A stretch of DNA of 64,000 nucleotides from Planobacterium oryzisoli (lineage in GTDB: Bacteria; Bacteroidota; Bacteroidia; Flavobacteriales; Weeksellaceae): the NCBI RefSeq assembly GCF_015354315.1, contig NZ_JADKYY010000001.1, forward strand, positions 124,001-188,000. Reading direction: 5' to 3'. Shown one piece after another: positions 51,945-61,030 of this stretch. The notes under the pieces were generated by a model that searched no databases, was not told the origin of the DNA, and worked only from the letters and a program-made list of their open reading frames with translations. The translations under genes were made by a program, and so were the position numbers. Each line of letters starts with the position of its first letter. Position 1 is the first letter of the stretch.

Positions 51945-52445
51945 TTACGCTTCGCTTTCTGGGCTTTGCGTCTTAGCTTCTGGTGCAGCCTCTACAGGCG
52001 CATCGGATACAACGTCAAATTCATAGTTGTATTCCACATCTCTGTGAAGTCTTATAAGAGCGGTAACTCTACCTGTTCTCTTGATGTTGTTTCCAGGAAT
52101 CTTGATGTATTTTCTATCGATCTGCACTCCTGCCTTAGCAAGTTCTTCAGAAAGGTTTGCGTTGTTGATAGAACCGAATAGTTTGTCACCTGAACCAACT
52201 TTGGTTGCAATAGTAAGCGGGGTGTTTTTCAACTGCTCCACTTTTGCTTTTGCATCGGCGATAAGTTTTGCTTCTTCTTCTTTTCTTTCTTCCAAAGTAG
52301 CTGCTAAAGCGGCTCTGTTCTTAGGAGTAGCAAGTACTGCATATCCTTGAGGAAGTAAAAAGTTTCTAGCGTATCCTGGTTTAACTGATACAGTATCGAA
52401 TTCCAGACCTAGGTTTTCGACGTCTTTTTTTAGAATGATATCCAT
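51945..52445 (-). CDS. rplI: Ribosomal protein L9
   Basis: 166 residues. The MDIILKKDVENLGLEFDTVSVKPGYARNFLLPQGYA start and the KLFGSINNANLSEEL segment are standard. The protein is longer than E. coli L9 (149) by a proline-, alanine- and glutamate-rich C-terminal tail (VEAAPEAKTQSPESEA), probably disordered. It is last in rpsF-rpsR-rplI. Confidence 0.96.
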   Translation of the reverse strand: MDIILKKDVENLGLEFDTVSVKPGYARNFLLPQGYAVLATPKNRAALAATLEERKEEEAKLIADAKAKVEQLKNTPLTIATKVGSGDKLFGSINNANLSEELAKAGVQIDRKYIKIPGNNIKRTGRVTALIRLHRDVEYNYEFDVVSDAPVEAAPEAKTQSPESEA

Positions 52446-52503
52446 TGTTGTCCTTTGGTTTTTAAAGTTAGGTGCATAGGTGCAACCAACAATTGTTTAG
52501 TAA

Positions 52504-52806
52504 TTATTTAAGCATGTCTGCCACATACGGCATCAAAGCAAGGTGTCTTGCTCTTTTGATCGCTGCAGATACTTTTCTTTGGTATTTTAAAGACGTTCCA
52601 GTATATCTTCTAGGAAGGATTTTCCCCTGCTCGTTTACGAACTGAAGTAGGAAATCTGCATCTTTATAATCTACATGCTTGATGCCGAATTTCTTAAAAC
52701 GACAGTATTTTTTTTCTGATTTTGTATTGATATCCAGTGGAGTTAGGAACTTAACTTCAGATTCCCCTCCAGCGGAAGCTTGTTTTGCCATTTCGTCTAT
52801 TGCCAT
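52504..52806 (-). CDS. rpsR: Ribosomal protein S18
   Basis: 100 residues. [53 protein letters not shown] is the conserved S18 core. An N-terminal extension ([24 protein letters not shown]) makes it longer than E. coli S18 (75). It lies between rpsF and rplI with no ssb in this operon. Confidence 0.97.
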   Translation of the reverse strand: MAIDEMAKQASAGGESEVKFLTPLDINTKSEKKYCRFKKFGIKHVDYKDADFLLQFVNEQGKILPRRYTGTSLKYQRKVSAAIKRARHLALMPYVADMLK

Positions 52807-52832
52807 GGTAATAAAATTTTAAGGATTAAAAA

Positions 52833-53174
52833 TTAAGCTTTTGCAGTTTTGTTCTTTGCACGTCTTGTAACGGCATACTCTACTGCGTGTTTGTCTAGTT
52901 TAGTAGTCAGGTAACGGATCACTCTCTCGTCACGCTTGTAAGCGATTTCAAGATCTGCAACCACATTTCCTTCCCCTTTAAACTCGATAAGTGTGTAAAA
53001 CCCATTCTTCTTAAGTTGGATAGGGTACGCTAGTTTTTTTAGTCCCCAGTTTTCTCTGGCAACGATTTCGCAATTGTGGGACTTTAAAAGGTCCTCAAAT
53101 TTTTTCACTGCTTCCTCCACCTGAGCGTCAGATAGAACGGGAGTTAAAATGAAAACAGTTTCGTAGTTGTTCAT
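52833..53174 (-). CDS. rpsF: Ribosomal protein S6
   Basis: 113 residues. [36 protein letters not shown] and the [17 protein letters not shown] segment are diagnostic. It is the first gene of the rpsF-rpsR-rplI operon, with a consensus promoter at 53208-53237. Confidence 0.97.
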   Translation of the reverse strand: MNNYETVFILTPVLSDAQVEEAVKKFEDLLKSHNCEIVARENWGLKKLAYPIQLKKNGFYTLIEFKGEGNVVADLEIAYKRDERVIRYLTTKLDKHAVEYAVTRRAKNKTAKA

Positions 53175-53207
53175 AATGTTAATGAATTAGTTAATTATTT
53201 CGAGGTG

Positions 53208-53237
53208 CAAAAATATAAAAATATTATTATTCTACAA
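53208..53237 (-). promoter_or_regulatory. Promoter of rpsF-rpsR-rplI
   Basis: Read leftwards: TTG (53237-53235), 19 bases, TATTTTTG (53215-53208). This is a full consensus Bacteroidota promoter, 34 bases before the rpsF ATG. Confidence 0.7.
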
Positions 53238-53270
53238 AGCTCCATTGCATTTTAAATGAAAGAATTAGCC

Positions 53271-54635
53271 TTATGGCGCTTTTCTTTTCCTTAATTTTCC
53301 AAGTTCATGTAAGTAATTGTTTTTAAGGCTTTCATACAGTCCTTTTCTGCGCAGCACAAATGCGGATAGCGAGGCCACCATGGAGGCCATCATAAGGAAG
53401 AAGATAAGCGAGTGGCGGTCGGTCATTTCCAGAACAATTATGGCAGAAGTAAATGGAGCACGAGTGATGCCGGTGAGAAAGGCAACCATGCCGGCTAGGA
53501 TGAGCACGTTGGTGTGCTCGGCACTGTACTGAAAGATGCCTGCGAAGAAAGCTCCAAAGCTTGCGCCTGCACTTAAGGCCGGTGCAAAGATACCACCTGC
53601 TCCGCCCGAGGTAAAGGAAAGTGCAGGACCTACCATCCGGAAAAGTGGCATGTACCATGGTTCACTTTTATTTTCAGAAAAAAGTAAGCGTTCCATTAGG
53701 CTTTTTCCCGATCCCAGGATTTCGTAATTGACAAAATAGGCAAGAGACGCTATAATGAGGGCAGTAAGAATTAAAAATAGTATTTGGTGTGAGGATTTTC
53801 TAAGACGGGAGCGGAATCTGCTTATCCGTAGCATTGCGGCCGATAAATAACTCGATAGCAGTCCGCATATAATAGCTACGGCAAGTACTGGAACTACCAT
53901 GCCCATAGTTACACCATGCGTATTGGGGTATCCCAGAAATAAATAGGAGCCGGCCAATGTCTGCGCCGTCAGACCCGCAACAATTACCGCGGTGAAAAGG
54001 GCAGTCTTAAAATAATTGAAGTGGACCCTTGCAAGTTCCTCGACTGCAAATACAATTCCGCCTAAAGGCGTGTTAAAAGCAGCCGCAAGCCCTGCAGCCG
54101 CTCCGGTCATAATCATGTTTTGAATGGATATGCGTGGCCACCACCTAGGAAGCATTCGGTGCACGAAACGAAAAATACTTCCGGCTATTTGAATCGTAGG
54201 ACCCTCACGCCCCACCGCACCGCCACCAGATACAAGTACCATGCTGGAAAGTACCTTTATGCCGATGATCTTTAAATTTAAAAGTTGTTTTATTTTGAAA
54301 CGTTCCCGAGGAGTAGCAAGTTCAATGGATGCCATCACCTGGGGTATACCACTGCCCTTGGCATAAGGCGCATAGCGATCCACGAGCCACCAGGAAAGCA
54401 CAAATGCCACTGGGGTGAATACAAAAAGAAGCAGTGCATTATATTCTACTATCCATTGCAGAAGAGCCTCCGACCAGGCAAATAATTTAGCATATACCAC
54501 AGCTGCCAGACCCGTCAGTACGGAGCCTATCCAAAACGGGACAGCCTGTAAAATATTGCGTTTTATCTGTTCGTTTCCAATTCTATCAAACAGCATCTTG
54601 CCGCGCAAACGGAGAAATCGTAGGTACGTTCTCAT
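53271..54635 (-). CDS. ClC-type chloride channel/transporter
   Basis: 454 residues with about 12 hydrophobic segments. All three ion-path motifs are present: GSGIPQV, GREGPTIQIAG (with the gating glutamate of GREGP), and GGAGGIFAPALSAGASFGA. No CBS domains follow, so it is the short prokaryotic form. Whether it is a Cl-/H+ exchanger or channel cannot be told with certainty. Its start overlaps the GNAT stop by 4 bases (ATGA). Confidence 0.93.
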   Translation of the reverse strand: MRTYLRFLRLRGKMLFDRIGNEQIKRNILQAVPFWIGSVLTGLAAVVYAKLFAWSEALLQWIVEYNALLLFVFTPVAFVLSWWLVDRYAPYAKGSGIPQVMASIELATPRERFKIKQLLNLKIIGIKVLSSMVLVSGGGAVGREGPTIQIAGSIFRFVHRMLPRWWPRISIQNMIMTGAAAGLAAAFNTPLGGIVFAVEELARVHFNYFKTALFTAVIVAGLTAQTLAGSYLFLGYPNTHGVTMGMVVPVLAVAIICGLLSSYLSAAMLRISRFRSRLRKSSHQILFLILTALIIASLAYFVNYEILGSGKSLMERLLFSENKSEPWYMPLFRMVGPALSFTSGGAGGIFAPALSAGASFGAFFAGIFQYSAEHTNVLILAGMVAFLTGITRAPFTSAIIVLEMTDRHSLIFFLMMASMVASLSAFVLRRKGLYESLKNNYLHELGKLRKRKAP

Positions 54636-55120
54636 CCAAGTTGCGCTAATGATTTCAGTTCATCTTCTTCTAGACGGTATACACTCCATTCTTCCATTTC
54701 TTTGGCTCCAAGAGATTTGTAGAATTCAATAGATGGGGTATTCCATTTTAGTACGGACCATTCCATTCTCCCGCAATTTTTACTTTTTGCTATGCGGCTT
54801 AATTCAATAAGCAGGGCTTTGCCGTAACCCTTTCCTCTGTAGGCAGGGTCTACAAACAAATCCTCCAAATAAAGACCCGGTCGTCCTAAGAAGGTAGAAA
54901 AATTAAAAAAATACAGCGCAAATCCGACAGGTTTTGTCTCCTCCTCTGCGATAAGTACTTGTGCATATTGGTTTTCAAAAAGTGCTTTGGTGAGCTCCTC
55001 TGGACTGGTCTTTACATCGCTTTCCATCTTCTCATAGACAGCAAGTTGGTAGATGAAGTCAAAAATGAGTGTGGCGTCCTGCTTGCTCGCCTTTCGGATC
55101 TTAAAAGTGGAGGAGTACAT
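54632..55120 (-). CDS. GNAT N-acetyltransferase
   Basis: 162 residues. The acetyl-CoA site is in LYLEDLFVDPAYRGKGYGKALLIELSRIA (R/Q-x-x-G-x-G/A), with the later CGRMEWSVLKWNTPSIEFYKSLGA segment typical of the spermidine/spermine-type (SAT1-like) group. The substrate is unproven. It is translationally coupled to the ClC gene, an uncommon pairing. Confidence 0.88.
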   Translation of the reverse strand: MYSSTFKIRKASKQDATLIFDFIYQLAVYEKMESDVKTSPEELTKALFENQYAQVLIAEEETKPVGFALYFFNFSTFLGRPGLYLEDLFVDPAYRGKGYGKALLIELSRIAKSKNCGRMEWSVLKWNTPSIEFYKSLGAKEMEEWSVYRLEEDELKSLAQLG

Positions 55121-55203
55121 AGTAGTTCGGAATTTTACAGTTCAATAGAACAAAATCAAAATGTCTTCTTATGCGGTGGTGCGCAGTAAAAGTACACATA
55201 TAA

Positions 55204-55235
55204 TAAAAAAATACCGTTCCTTGAAAGAACGGTAT
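55204..55235 (-). terminator. Terminator of the lipoyl E2 gene
   Basis: Reading leftwards, ATACCGTTC (55235-55227) and GAACGGTAT (55219-55211) form a perfect 9-bp stem with a 7-base loop and a T tract (55210-55204). Confidence 0.88.
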
Positions 55236-55240
55236 CTGCG

Positions 55241-56569
55241 TTATATTTCTGTGCTCAGATCCCAGTTCTCAAGATAGTCATGCACGTGCTTAAGGAACAT
55301 TCCACCTAAAGAACCGTCCACAACCCTATGGTCGTACGAATGGGACATAAACATAAGTTGTCTGATACCTATTAAGTCACCTTCAGGGGTTTCCACAACC
55401 GCTGGTTTCTTTACAATAGCACCAATGGCAAGGATTGCTACCTGTGGTTGCGGGATAATAGGAGTGCCCATGAGGTTTCCGAAGCTGCCCACATTGGAAA
55501 TAGTGTAGGTGGCTCCCTGCGTGTCCTCAGGACGAAGTTTTTTATTACGGGCCCTGTAGGCAAGGTCGTTGATTGCCTTAGCAAGTCCAGAGAGTGAAAG
55601 CTGGTCGGCATTCTTTATCACAGGGACAATAAGGTTTCCGTCCGGCAGCGCGGTTGCCATTCCAATGTTAATATTTTTTTTCTTAATAATATTATCCCCG
55701 TCTACCGATATGTTAATTAAAGGGAAGTCTTGTATGGCCTTTACTACCGCCCTTACAAAGATCGGCATAAAAGTTAATTTTTCTCCTTCCCGCTTCTCAA
55801 AAGCATACTTGTGCGCAGCACGCCATTTTACCACATTGGTTACATCGGTCTCAATGAAGGAAGTCACGTGTGGAGAGATGCGTTTGGAATTAACCATTGC
55901 CTCAGCAATGATCTTCCGTACGCGGTCCATCGGGATGATCTCTTCTCCATCCTTAGCCGAAAGGGTAGTTGCACTACTGGCTACTGGAGCAGGAGCAGCC
56001 TTAGGAGTAGCTTCGGCTGTGCTCTTAACATCAGCGCTCGTGGAAGTGCTGCGGTTTTTTAAATATGCTAAAATATCTTCTTTGGTGATTCTCTGGTCCT
56101 GTCCACTGCCCTGAATTGTTTCCAGTTCCTTTTGGGAGATGTTTTCCTGCTGTACGATACTTTTAACCAATGGAGAGAGGTAGAGCTCCTTAGTGGAAGA
56201 CGTTGGCATTTTTTCCAAAGGTTTTTCCAATTCTTTGATCTCTTGCTCGGAAATGGTTGGAATTTGCGCTTGGACTTCTTCTGCATCCTTGGGTGCTTGC
56301 GTTTGCGCCTCTACAGGTGCGTTTTCCGCAGAAGTCTCTAAAATGGCTATTGCCTCACCCACCTTGGCAACTTCATCCTTGTTTTTTAGAATTTTTACGA
56401 TCTTACCAGATACAGGAGTTGGTACGTCCGAATCCACTTTATCCGTGGCAATTTCCACCACTGAGTCGTCCTCCTTTACCGAGTCTCCTTCACTATATAA
56501 CCAATTGATGATGGTTGCTTCCATCACCCCTTCACCCATGCTGGGTAGTAAGAGCTTATATTCTGCCAT
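55241..56569 (-). CDS. 2-oxoacid dehydrogenase E2 (dihydrolipoyl acyltransferase)
   Basis: 442 residues. Lipoyl domain with K44 in EIATDKVDSDVP, an E1/E3-binding domain (LSPLVKSIVQQENISQKELETI), and the catalytic trimer domain with H414 and D418 in DHRVVDG. Linkers are Ala-, Glu- and Pro-rich. The sequence fits branched-chain or 2-oxoglutarate type E2; the acyl group is not certain. Lipoate addition probably depends on LipB, encoded just upstream on the same strand, and E3 may be Lpd at 6.1 kb. An -7 element TATATTTG is at 56597-56590. Confidence 0.94.
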   Translation of the reverse strand: MAEYKLLLPSMGEGVMEATIINWLYSEGDSVKEDDSVVEIATDKVDSDVPTPVSGKIVKILKNKDEVAKVGEAIAILETSAENAPVEAQTQAPKDAEEVQAQIPTISEQEIKELEKPLEKMPTSSTKELYLSPLVKSIVQQENISQKELETIQGSGQDQRITKEDILAYLKNRSTSTSADVKSTAEATPKAAPAPVASSATTLSAKDGEEIIPMDRVRKIIAEAMVNSKRISPHVTSFIETDVTNVVKWRAAHKYAFEKREGEKLTFMPIFVRAVVKAIQDFPLINISVDGDNIIKKKNINIGMATALPDGNLIVPVIKNADQLSLSGLAKAINDLAYRARNKKLRPEDTQGATYTISNVGSFGNLMGTPIIPQPQVAILAIGAIVKKPAVVETPEGDLIGIRQLMFMSHSYDHRVVDGSLGGMFLKHVHDYLENWDLSTEI

Positions 56570-56589
56570 TTTATGAATTTTCGATTTTT

Positions 56590-56597
56590 ACAAATAT
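56590..56597 (-). promoter_or_regulatory. -7 promoter element of the E2 gene
   Basis: TATATTTG on the minus strand, 20 bases before the ATG. No well-spaced TTG is found upstream. Confidence 0.45.
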
Positions 56598-56752
56598 ATA
56601 AATTTTTAGCAATTAAAATTAGGAATTCAATAATGCGGATATTTTCTAGCATTTAGTAGCTCTATAGGGCGGTTTTGGTGCTTCTTAAGGTTCATTACAA
56701 GCGAAGTGCTCGTGCTGTTTTTTAGTGTTTGCCGCAAAAAAACTTGTTTTTA

Positions 56753-57511
56753 TCAAATAGACTCAGTTGCCGCTTTGATTTGCTGCTTAGGTACAAATTC
56801 CGCTTGAAAGACATCAGAGAAATGGTGCAGGATCTCTGTTTTTAATTGCTGCGTTTCCTCAATGGTAAAGTTCTTCTCTAGTTCCCGTGAAAGGGAGGTT
56901 ACCGCTTTGTCTTTAATACCGCACGGAATGATGTATTCAAAATACCGCAAATCCGTAGTGACATTGATAGCAAAACCATGCATGGTTACCCATTTGGAAG
57001 TTTTCACTCCCATCGCACAAATCTTTCGCGCGTAGGGTTTTCCCACATCCAGCCAAACCCCCGTTTCGCCTGCACTGCGCTCTCCTTTAAGCCCGTATTT
57101 TGCGATGACCCGGATAATAACCTCTTCCAAATTGCGCATATACAGGTGAATGTCGGATTTGAAATTATCCAGGTCCAAGATGGGATACCCTACAATCTGC
57201 CCAAAACCATGGTAGGTTATATCTCCGCCGCGGTTGGTCTGAACGAAAGATGCCTCGATTTTCTTTAATTTCTCCTCATCGATAAGCATATTGGCATTGT
57301 CTCCACTTTTGCCTAGGGTGTATACGTGCGGGTGTTCCACAAAAAGAAAGTAGTTGGATGTAGGTGTAAAGAGTCCGTCCTGGCGGTCCCTGTTGTGGAG
57401 CTTTTGTGCTATTACATGATCCATAAGGCTTTGCTGGTAATCAAAGGCCTTCATATACTCCATTAAGCCAAGTTCTTCAAATTCAATTTTGCGATTTTGA
57501 TCTCCGTTCAT
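56753..57511 (-). CDS. lipB: Octanoyltransferase LipB
   Basis: 252 residues. It moves octanoyl from acyl carrier protein to lipoyl domains. TPTSNYFLFVEHPHVYTLGKSGD, QTNRGGDITYHGFGQIVGYPILDL, ARKICAMGVKTSKWVTMHGFAINV and YIIPCGIKDKAVTSL contain the catalytic lysine (ARKICAMGV) and cysteine (IIPCGI). The protein acts in the cytoplasm on the E2 next door. The 184-base gap to E2 contains the E2 promoter, so the two are adjacent but may be separately transcribed. Confidence 0.95.
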   Translation of the reverse strand: MNGDQNRKIEFEELGLMEYMKAFDYQQSLMDHVIAQKLHNRDRQDGLFTPTSNYFLFVEHPHVYTLGKSGDNANMLIDEEKLKKIEASFVQTNRGGDITYHGFGQIVGYPILDLDNFKSDIHLYMRNLEEVIIRVIAKYGLKGERSAGETGVWLDVGKPYARKICAMGVKTSKWVTMHGFAINVTTDLRYFEYIIPCGIKDKAVTSLSRELEKNFTIEETQQLKTEILHHFSDVFQAEFVPKQQIKAATESI

Positions 57512-57648
57512 AGAAATGTATTAGCGTGCAATTTACAAAATAGTAAAGTTTCCACGCTACTTTAACAGTAGTGTCGTTTAAGTGGTTAGTACTTATAGGA
57601 GCAGATAGGAATCTATACGTTTATAAGCGGACCCACAGTTGAGAGCTT

Positions 57649-58419
57649 TTACAATGAGGTAGAGTCCGTTCCGCGAAGTTCGCATAAAAGCCTACGAAGT
57701 GGTTGTTCCCACTGGGGATGTTCCAAGAGTACTTTAACTACTGCGCTACCTACGATTGCGCCTTGTGTATGTTTTGTTACGCGCAGAAAATCCTCGCGGT
57801 CTTGTATTCCAAATCCAACGAATACCGGATTTTTAATCGGAAGGGTGGAAAGATTTTGCAGGTACTTATCTACACCCTCAGCAAACAATTTGGATCCTGT
57901 GGTAGAGGAGGAACTCACCGCATAGAGAAATCCACTGCTTAACCGATCCAGCTCCAAAATGCGCTCGTTGGGCGTTTCCGGAGTGATTAAAAAGCTAAAT
58001 CCAAGTCCGTACTTCTCAAGAAGCTCCTGGAAGCTTTGTTTAAATTCTTGAGGCGGAAGATCGGGGATAATCAGACCGGAGACGCCTGCCTGCTGGCAAC
58101 GTTTTACAAATCGCTCGGTGCCATAAAGCAGTATTGGATTGTAGTATCCCATTAAGACTATTGGTATAGTGCGTTTTGCGCGGTTTTCTGTAAGGGTATC
58201 AAAAAGCAAGTCAAGGGTCATTCCATTGGAAAGCGCTCTTTGGTGTGCCTTCTGAATGATTGGTCCGTCTGCTACCGGATCCGAGTAAGGAATTCCAAGT
58301 TCGATGCGGTCTGCGCCAGATTCCTCCAATAGGTCAATAATGCGGTGCGTATCTCCCAGCTCTGGAAATCCTGCGGTGAAATAGATGTTAAGCTGGGGTG
58401 AAGTAGTAGTAGTTTGCAT
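57649..58419 (-). CDS. trpA: Tryptophan synthase alpha chain
   Basis: 256 residues. It splits indole-3-glycerol phosphate. E40 and D51 in DRIELGIPYSDPVADGP are the catalytic pair. GLIIPDLPPQEFKQ, SGFLYAVSSSSTTGSK and FVGFGIQDREDF are conserved. It is the last gene of trpEGDCFBA, starting 1 base after trpB. The 137-base region downstream of it shows no clear hairpin. Confidence 0.96.
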   Translation of the reverse strand: MQTTTTSPQLNIYFTAGFPELGDTHRIIDLLEESGADRIELGIPYSDPVADGPIIQKAHQRALSNGMTLDLLFDTLTENRAKRTIPIVLMGYYNPILLYGTERFVKRCQQAGVSGLIIPDLPPQEFKQSFQELLEKYGLGFSFLITPETPNERILELDRLSSGFLYAVSSSSTTGSKLFAEGVDKYLQNLSTLPIKNPVFVGFGIQDREDFLRVTKHTQGAIVGSAVVKVLLEHPQWEQPLRRLLCELRGTDSTSL

Positions 58420-58420
58420 A

Positions 58421-59614
58421 TTAGTGTTTATTATTAAAATAAGAAAGATAGGTTTCCATATCCTTGTCGCCTCTTCCCGAAAGGCATACTACAACCACGT
58501 CTTCAGAGCAGAATTGCAGTTGATCTAGTGCGGCAAGCGCATGGGCGCTTTCCAGTGCGGGGATAATGCCTTCCTCCTGGGTTAGGGAAAATGCTGCCTC
58601 CACGGCCTGCTGGTCTGTAACGGCGATATATTGCGCTCTTTTCGTAGCAAATAGATGCGCGTGCATAGGTCCAATACCGGGGTAATCCAGACCCGCAGAA
58701 ATAGAGTGGGGCTCGATCACCTGTCCATGGAGATCCTGCATTACGATGCTTTTACTGCCGTGTAGGATTCCGGGAGTGCCAAGGGCCGTAGTAGCAGCGG
58801 ATTTCCCGCTTTCAATACCCTGCCCGGCTGCCTCCACTGCGATGAGTTGCACCTGGGGATCTTCTATGAAGTGATAAAATGCGCCCGCGGCATTACTTCC
58901 TCCTCCCACGCAGGCAATCACTGCCGCAGGAAGCGCTCCTGTTTTTTCTAAAACTTGCTGCTTGATCTCCTCGGAAATGACGCTCTGAAGCCTAGTGACA
59001 ATATCAGGAAAAGGATGCGGACCTACCACGCTTCCAATGATATAATGGGTGTCCGTAGGTCGTGAGATCCAGTCCCGTAGGGCCTCATTCACCGCATCTT
59101 TAAGCGTTTTACTTCCCGACTCTACTGCAATAACTTGGGCGCCCAGCATTTGCATCCTTCCTACGTTGGGTTGTTGTCTTTCAATATCCACGGCTCCCAT
59201 ATATACCGTACAGTCCAGACCCAACAGGGCGCATGCGGTAGCCGTGGCCACTCCGTGCTGTCCCGCTCCGGTTTCTGCAATAATACGCTTCTTACCTAGA
59301 CGCTTGGCAAGGAGTGCTTGTCCCAGTGCGTTGTTTATCTTATGTGCTCCCGTATGGTTAAGGTCTTCCCTTTTTAAATATACCTTGCATCCGTAGCGCG
59401 CACTTAGCGAAGAAGCAAAATAAAGCGGGGTGTCTCTTCCCACGTAATATTTAAGTAATTCTTCGAAAGTCTTTCTAAATTCGGTATCGTTTAAAATAGA
59501 GAGGTACTTGTTTTGAAGTTCCTGTATGTTGGGGTAGAGCATCTCGGGAACGAAGGCTCCTCCAAATTCTCCGTAGTATCCATTCTCATCAGGATTTTTA
59601 TAAATTTTCTCCAT
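58421..59614 (-). CDS. trpB: Tryptophan synthase beta chain
   Basis: 397 residues, TrpB1 type. Starts with [13 protein letters not shown]; the PLP lysine is K92 in [27 protein letters not shown] binds the cofactor phosphate. PHPFPDIV and [11 protein letters not shown] are also standard. It converts indole and serine to tryptophan. Its ATG at 59614 lies inside the end of trpF (17-base overlap). Confidence 0.97.
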   Translation of the reverse strand: MEKIYKNPDENGYYGEFGGAFVPEMLYPNIQELQNKYLSILNDTEFRKTFEELLKYYVGRDTPLYFASSLSARYGCKVYLKREDLNHTGAHKINNALGQALLAKRLGKKRIIAETGAGQHGVATATACALLGLDCTVYMGAVDIERQQPNVGRMQMLGAQVIAVESGSKTLKDAVNEALRDWISRPTDTHYIIGSVVGPHPFPDIVTRLQSVISEEIKQQVLEKTGALPAAVIACVGGGSNAAGAFYHFIEDPQVQLIAVEAAGQGIESGKSAATTALGTPGILHGSKSIVMQDLHGQVIEPHSISAGLDYPGIGPMHAHLFATKRAQYIAVTDQQAVEAAFSLTQEEGIIPALESAHALAALDQLQFCSEDVVVVCLSGRGDKDMETYLSYFNNKH

Positions 59615-60257
59615 GCGTTAATTTTTCTAATAGTGAATAAATTTTGTCGAGGTCTTTTACTCCCGGTGCTGTTTCAAATCGGGAGTTCACATCCAGGGCA
59701 TAGGGCCTAGGAGTAAGTAGCTGGGCGAGTGAAGAATTTTCAAGACTTACCCCCCCTGCCAGAAAGAACGGTTTTGCTAGGCAAATCCCCTCCAGGAGTT
59801 TCCAGTTAAACGATTGTCCACTTCCGCCTAGAGTAGGGGTGGCTGTGTCTAACAGTAGCATATCCCAAGGCGCCCCTGGGTCTTGCAAAGATTTGCGCTG
59901 ATTCTCAGTAAGACTATTTTCAATAGAAAGGACCTTTAGTATTGTACAAAGCGGCAGTTGCTGCTTTATTTCGCCTATGCAGCGCGCACTATATGCTCCA
60001 TGGAGTTGTACTCCCCAAAGCCCCACGGACTTGGCGATCTCTACGATCTGAGCTGCAGAATGGCTTGTGAACACACCGATCTTTTTTGGATGTCTTATGG
60101 AGGCTATTTCATCTAATGAAATACGCTCCAATGCAAAGCGTGGGGAAGCGGGATGGAAAATAAAACCAAGAAAGTCCACGCCCATTTCTTGCAGTGCCTG
60201 AGACTGTTCCACCGAGGTTATTCCGCATACTTTTACCAGAACTCGTTTCCCGCTCAT
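59598..60257 (-). CDS. trpF: Phosphoribosylanthranilate isomerase
   Basis: 219 residues. The catalytic cysteine C11 is in VKVCGIT, and the aspartate lies in [25 protein letters not shown] and LAGGV are also present. Its start overlaps the trpC stop by 4 bases and its end overlaps the trpB start by 17 bases, suggesting tight coupling. Confidence 0.95.
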   Translation of the reverse strand: MSGKRVLVKVCGITSVEQSQALQEMGVDFLGFIFHPASPRFALERISLDEIASIRHPKKIGVFTSHSAAQIVEIAKSVGLWGVQLHGAYSARCIGEIKQQLPLCTILKVLSIENSLTENQRKSLQDPGAPWDMLLLDTATPTLGGSGQSFNWKLLEGICLAKPFFLAGGVSLENSSLAQLLTPRPYALDVNSRFETAPGVKDLDKIYSLLEKLTHGENL

Positions 60258-61030
60258 AACGATTCGTTAAAATTTTTGAATGCCAGGCCAGGTTTTTCGT
60301 GTTTCATGAAGTACTCTCCCATGAGCACACCATTAAACCCTCTCTGAAGTAAGAATAAGCAGTCTTCTACACTGTGGATACCGCTCTCGGCTACACGAAC
60401 GGCTTCTGGCGGCAGTTTCGATGCAAGAGATGCAGAACGGCTCAGGTCTACCGAAAAACTGTGCAAATCGCGGTTGTTAATGCCTACCAGGTCAATTCCT
60501 GGGTTGTAGTGTCCCAATTCCTCCTGGGTGTGAAGTTCCAGCAGTGTTTCCATTCCTAGACTTTTTGCAAGACCGCTAAGCTGCTGGACTTGCAAGGGGC
60601 TAAGGCAGGCTGCTATAAGAAGTATTACGTCCGCACCATAGGCTTTGCTCTGATGTATTTGGTACTCACTGATAATGAAATCCTTTCGAAGAAGAGGTAT
60701 AGCCAGTACCTCTCTGGCTTGGGAAAAATCATAAAGATCTCCACCAAAGAACTTTTCATCGGTGAGCACGGAAATACCCGCTGCGCCGTACCCTGCGTAT
60801 TCTTGTACTGTGGGCTGCACCTTAGCGTTTACATTTATCTCTCCTTTGGAGGGCGATTTTCTTTTAAATTCTGCAATGATGCTCGCAGAGCCTCGGAGTC
60901 GATCGGAGAGGGAATGACCCTGCCGGTGGTAGAGCGGTTTTTCTTGCAGTCTTTGTACAGGCTCCATCCTTTGGGCAATAGCCACTTCCTTCTCTTTGTT
61001 TTCTATGATTTGGTTTAGTATTGTATTCAT
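60254..61030 (-). CDS. trpC: Indole-3-glycerol phosphate synthase
   Basis: 258 residues, unfused. ASIIAEFKRKSPSKGEIN, ISVLTDEKFFGGDLYDF, LLRKDFIISEYQIHQSKAYGADVILLIAA, and VGINNRDLHSF are the family signatures, including the catalytic lysines and glutamate. Its start shares one base with the trpD stop (TAATG) and its stop overlaps trpF by 4 bases. Confidence 0.96.
   Translation of the reverse strand: MNTILNQIIENKEKEVAIAQRMEPVQRLQEKPLYHRQGHSLSDRLRGSASIIAEFKRKSPSKGEINVNAKVQPTVQEYAGYGAAGISVLTDEKFFGGDLYDFSQAREVLAIPLLRKDFIISEYQIHQSKAYGADVILLIAACLSPLQVQQLSGLAKSLGMETLLELHTQEELGHYNPGIDLVGINNRDLHSFSVDLSRSASLASKLPPEAVRVAESGIHSVEDCLFLLQRGFNGVLMGEYFMKHEKPGLAFKNFNESL

Noticed and set aside
55569-56114. 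181-codon open frame antisense to the lipoyl E2 gene
   Set aside because: A mirror of the E2 coding sequence; the E2 catalytic motifs are on the other strand.
56570-56752. Possible small RNA or gene between lipB and the E2 gene
   Set aside because: The segment is AT-rich with one promoter box and no stable hairpin with a T tract or plausible coding frame.
57512-57648. Possible tRNA or terminator between trpA and lipB
   Set aside because: No cloverleaf or T-arm consensus and no convincing stem could be drawn by eye.
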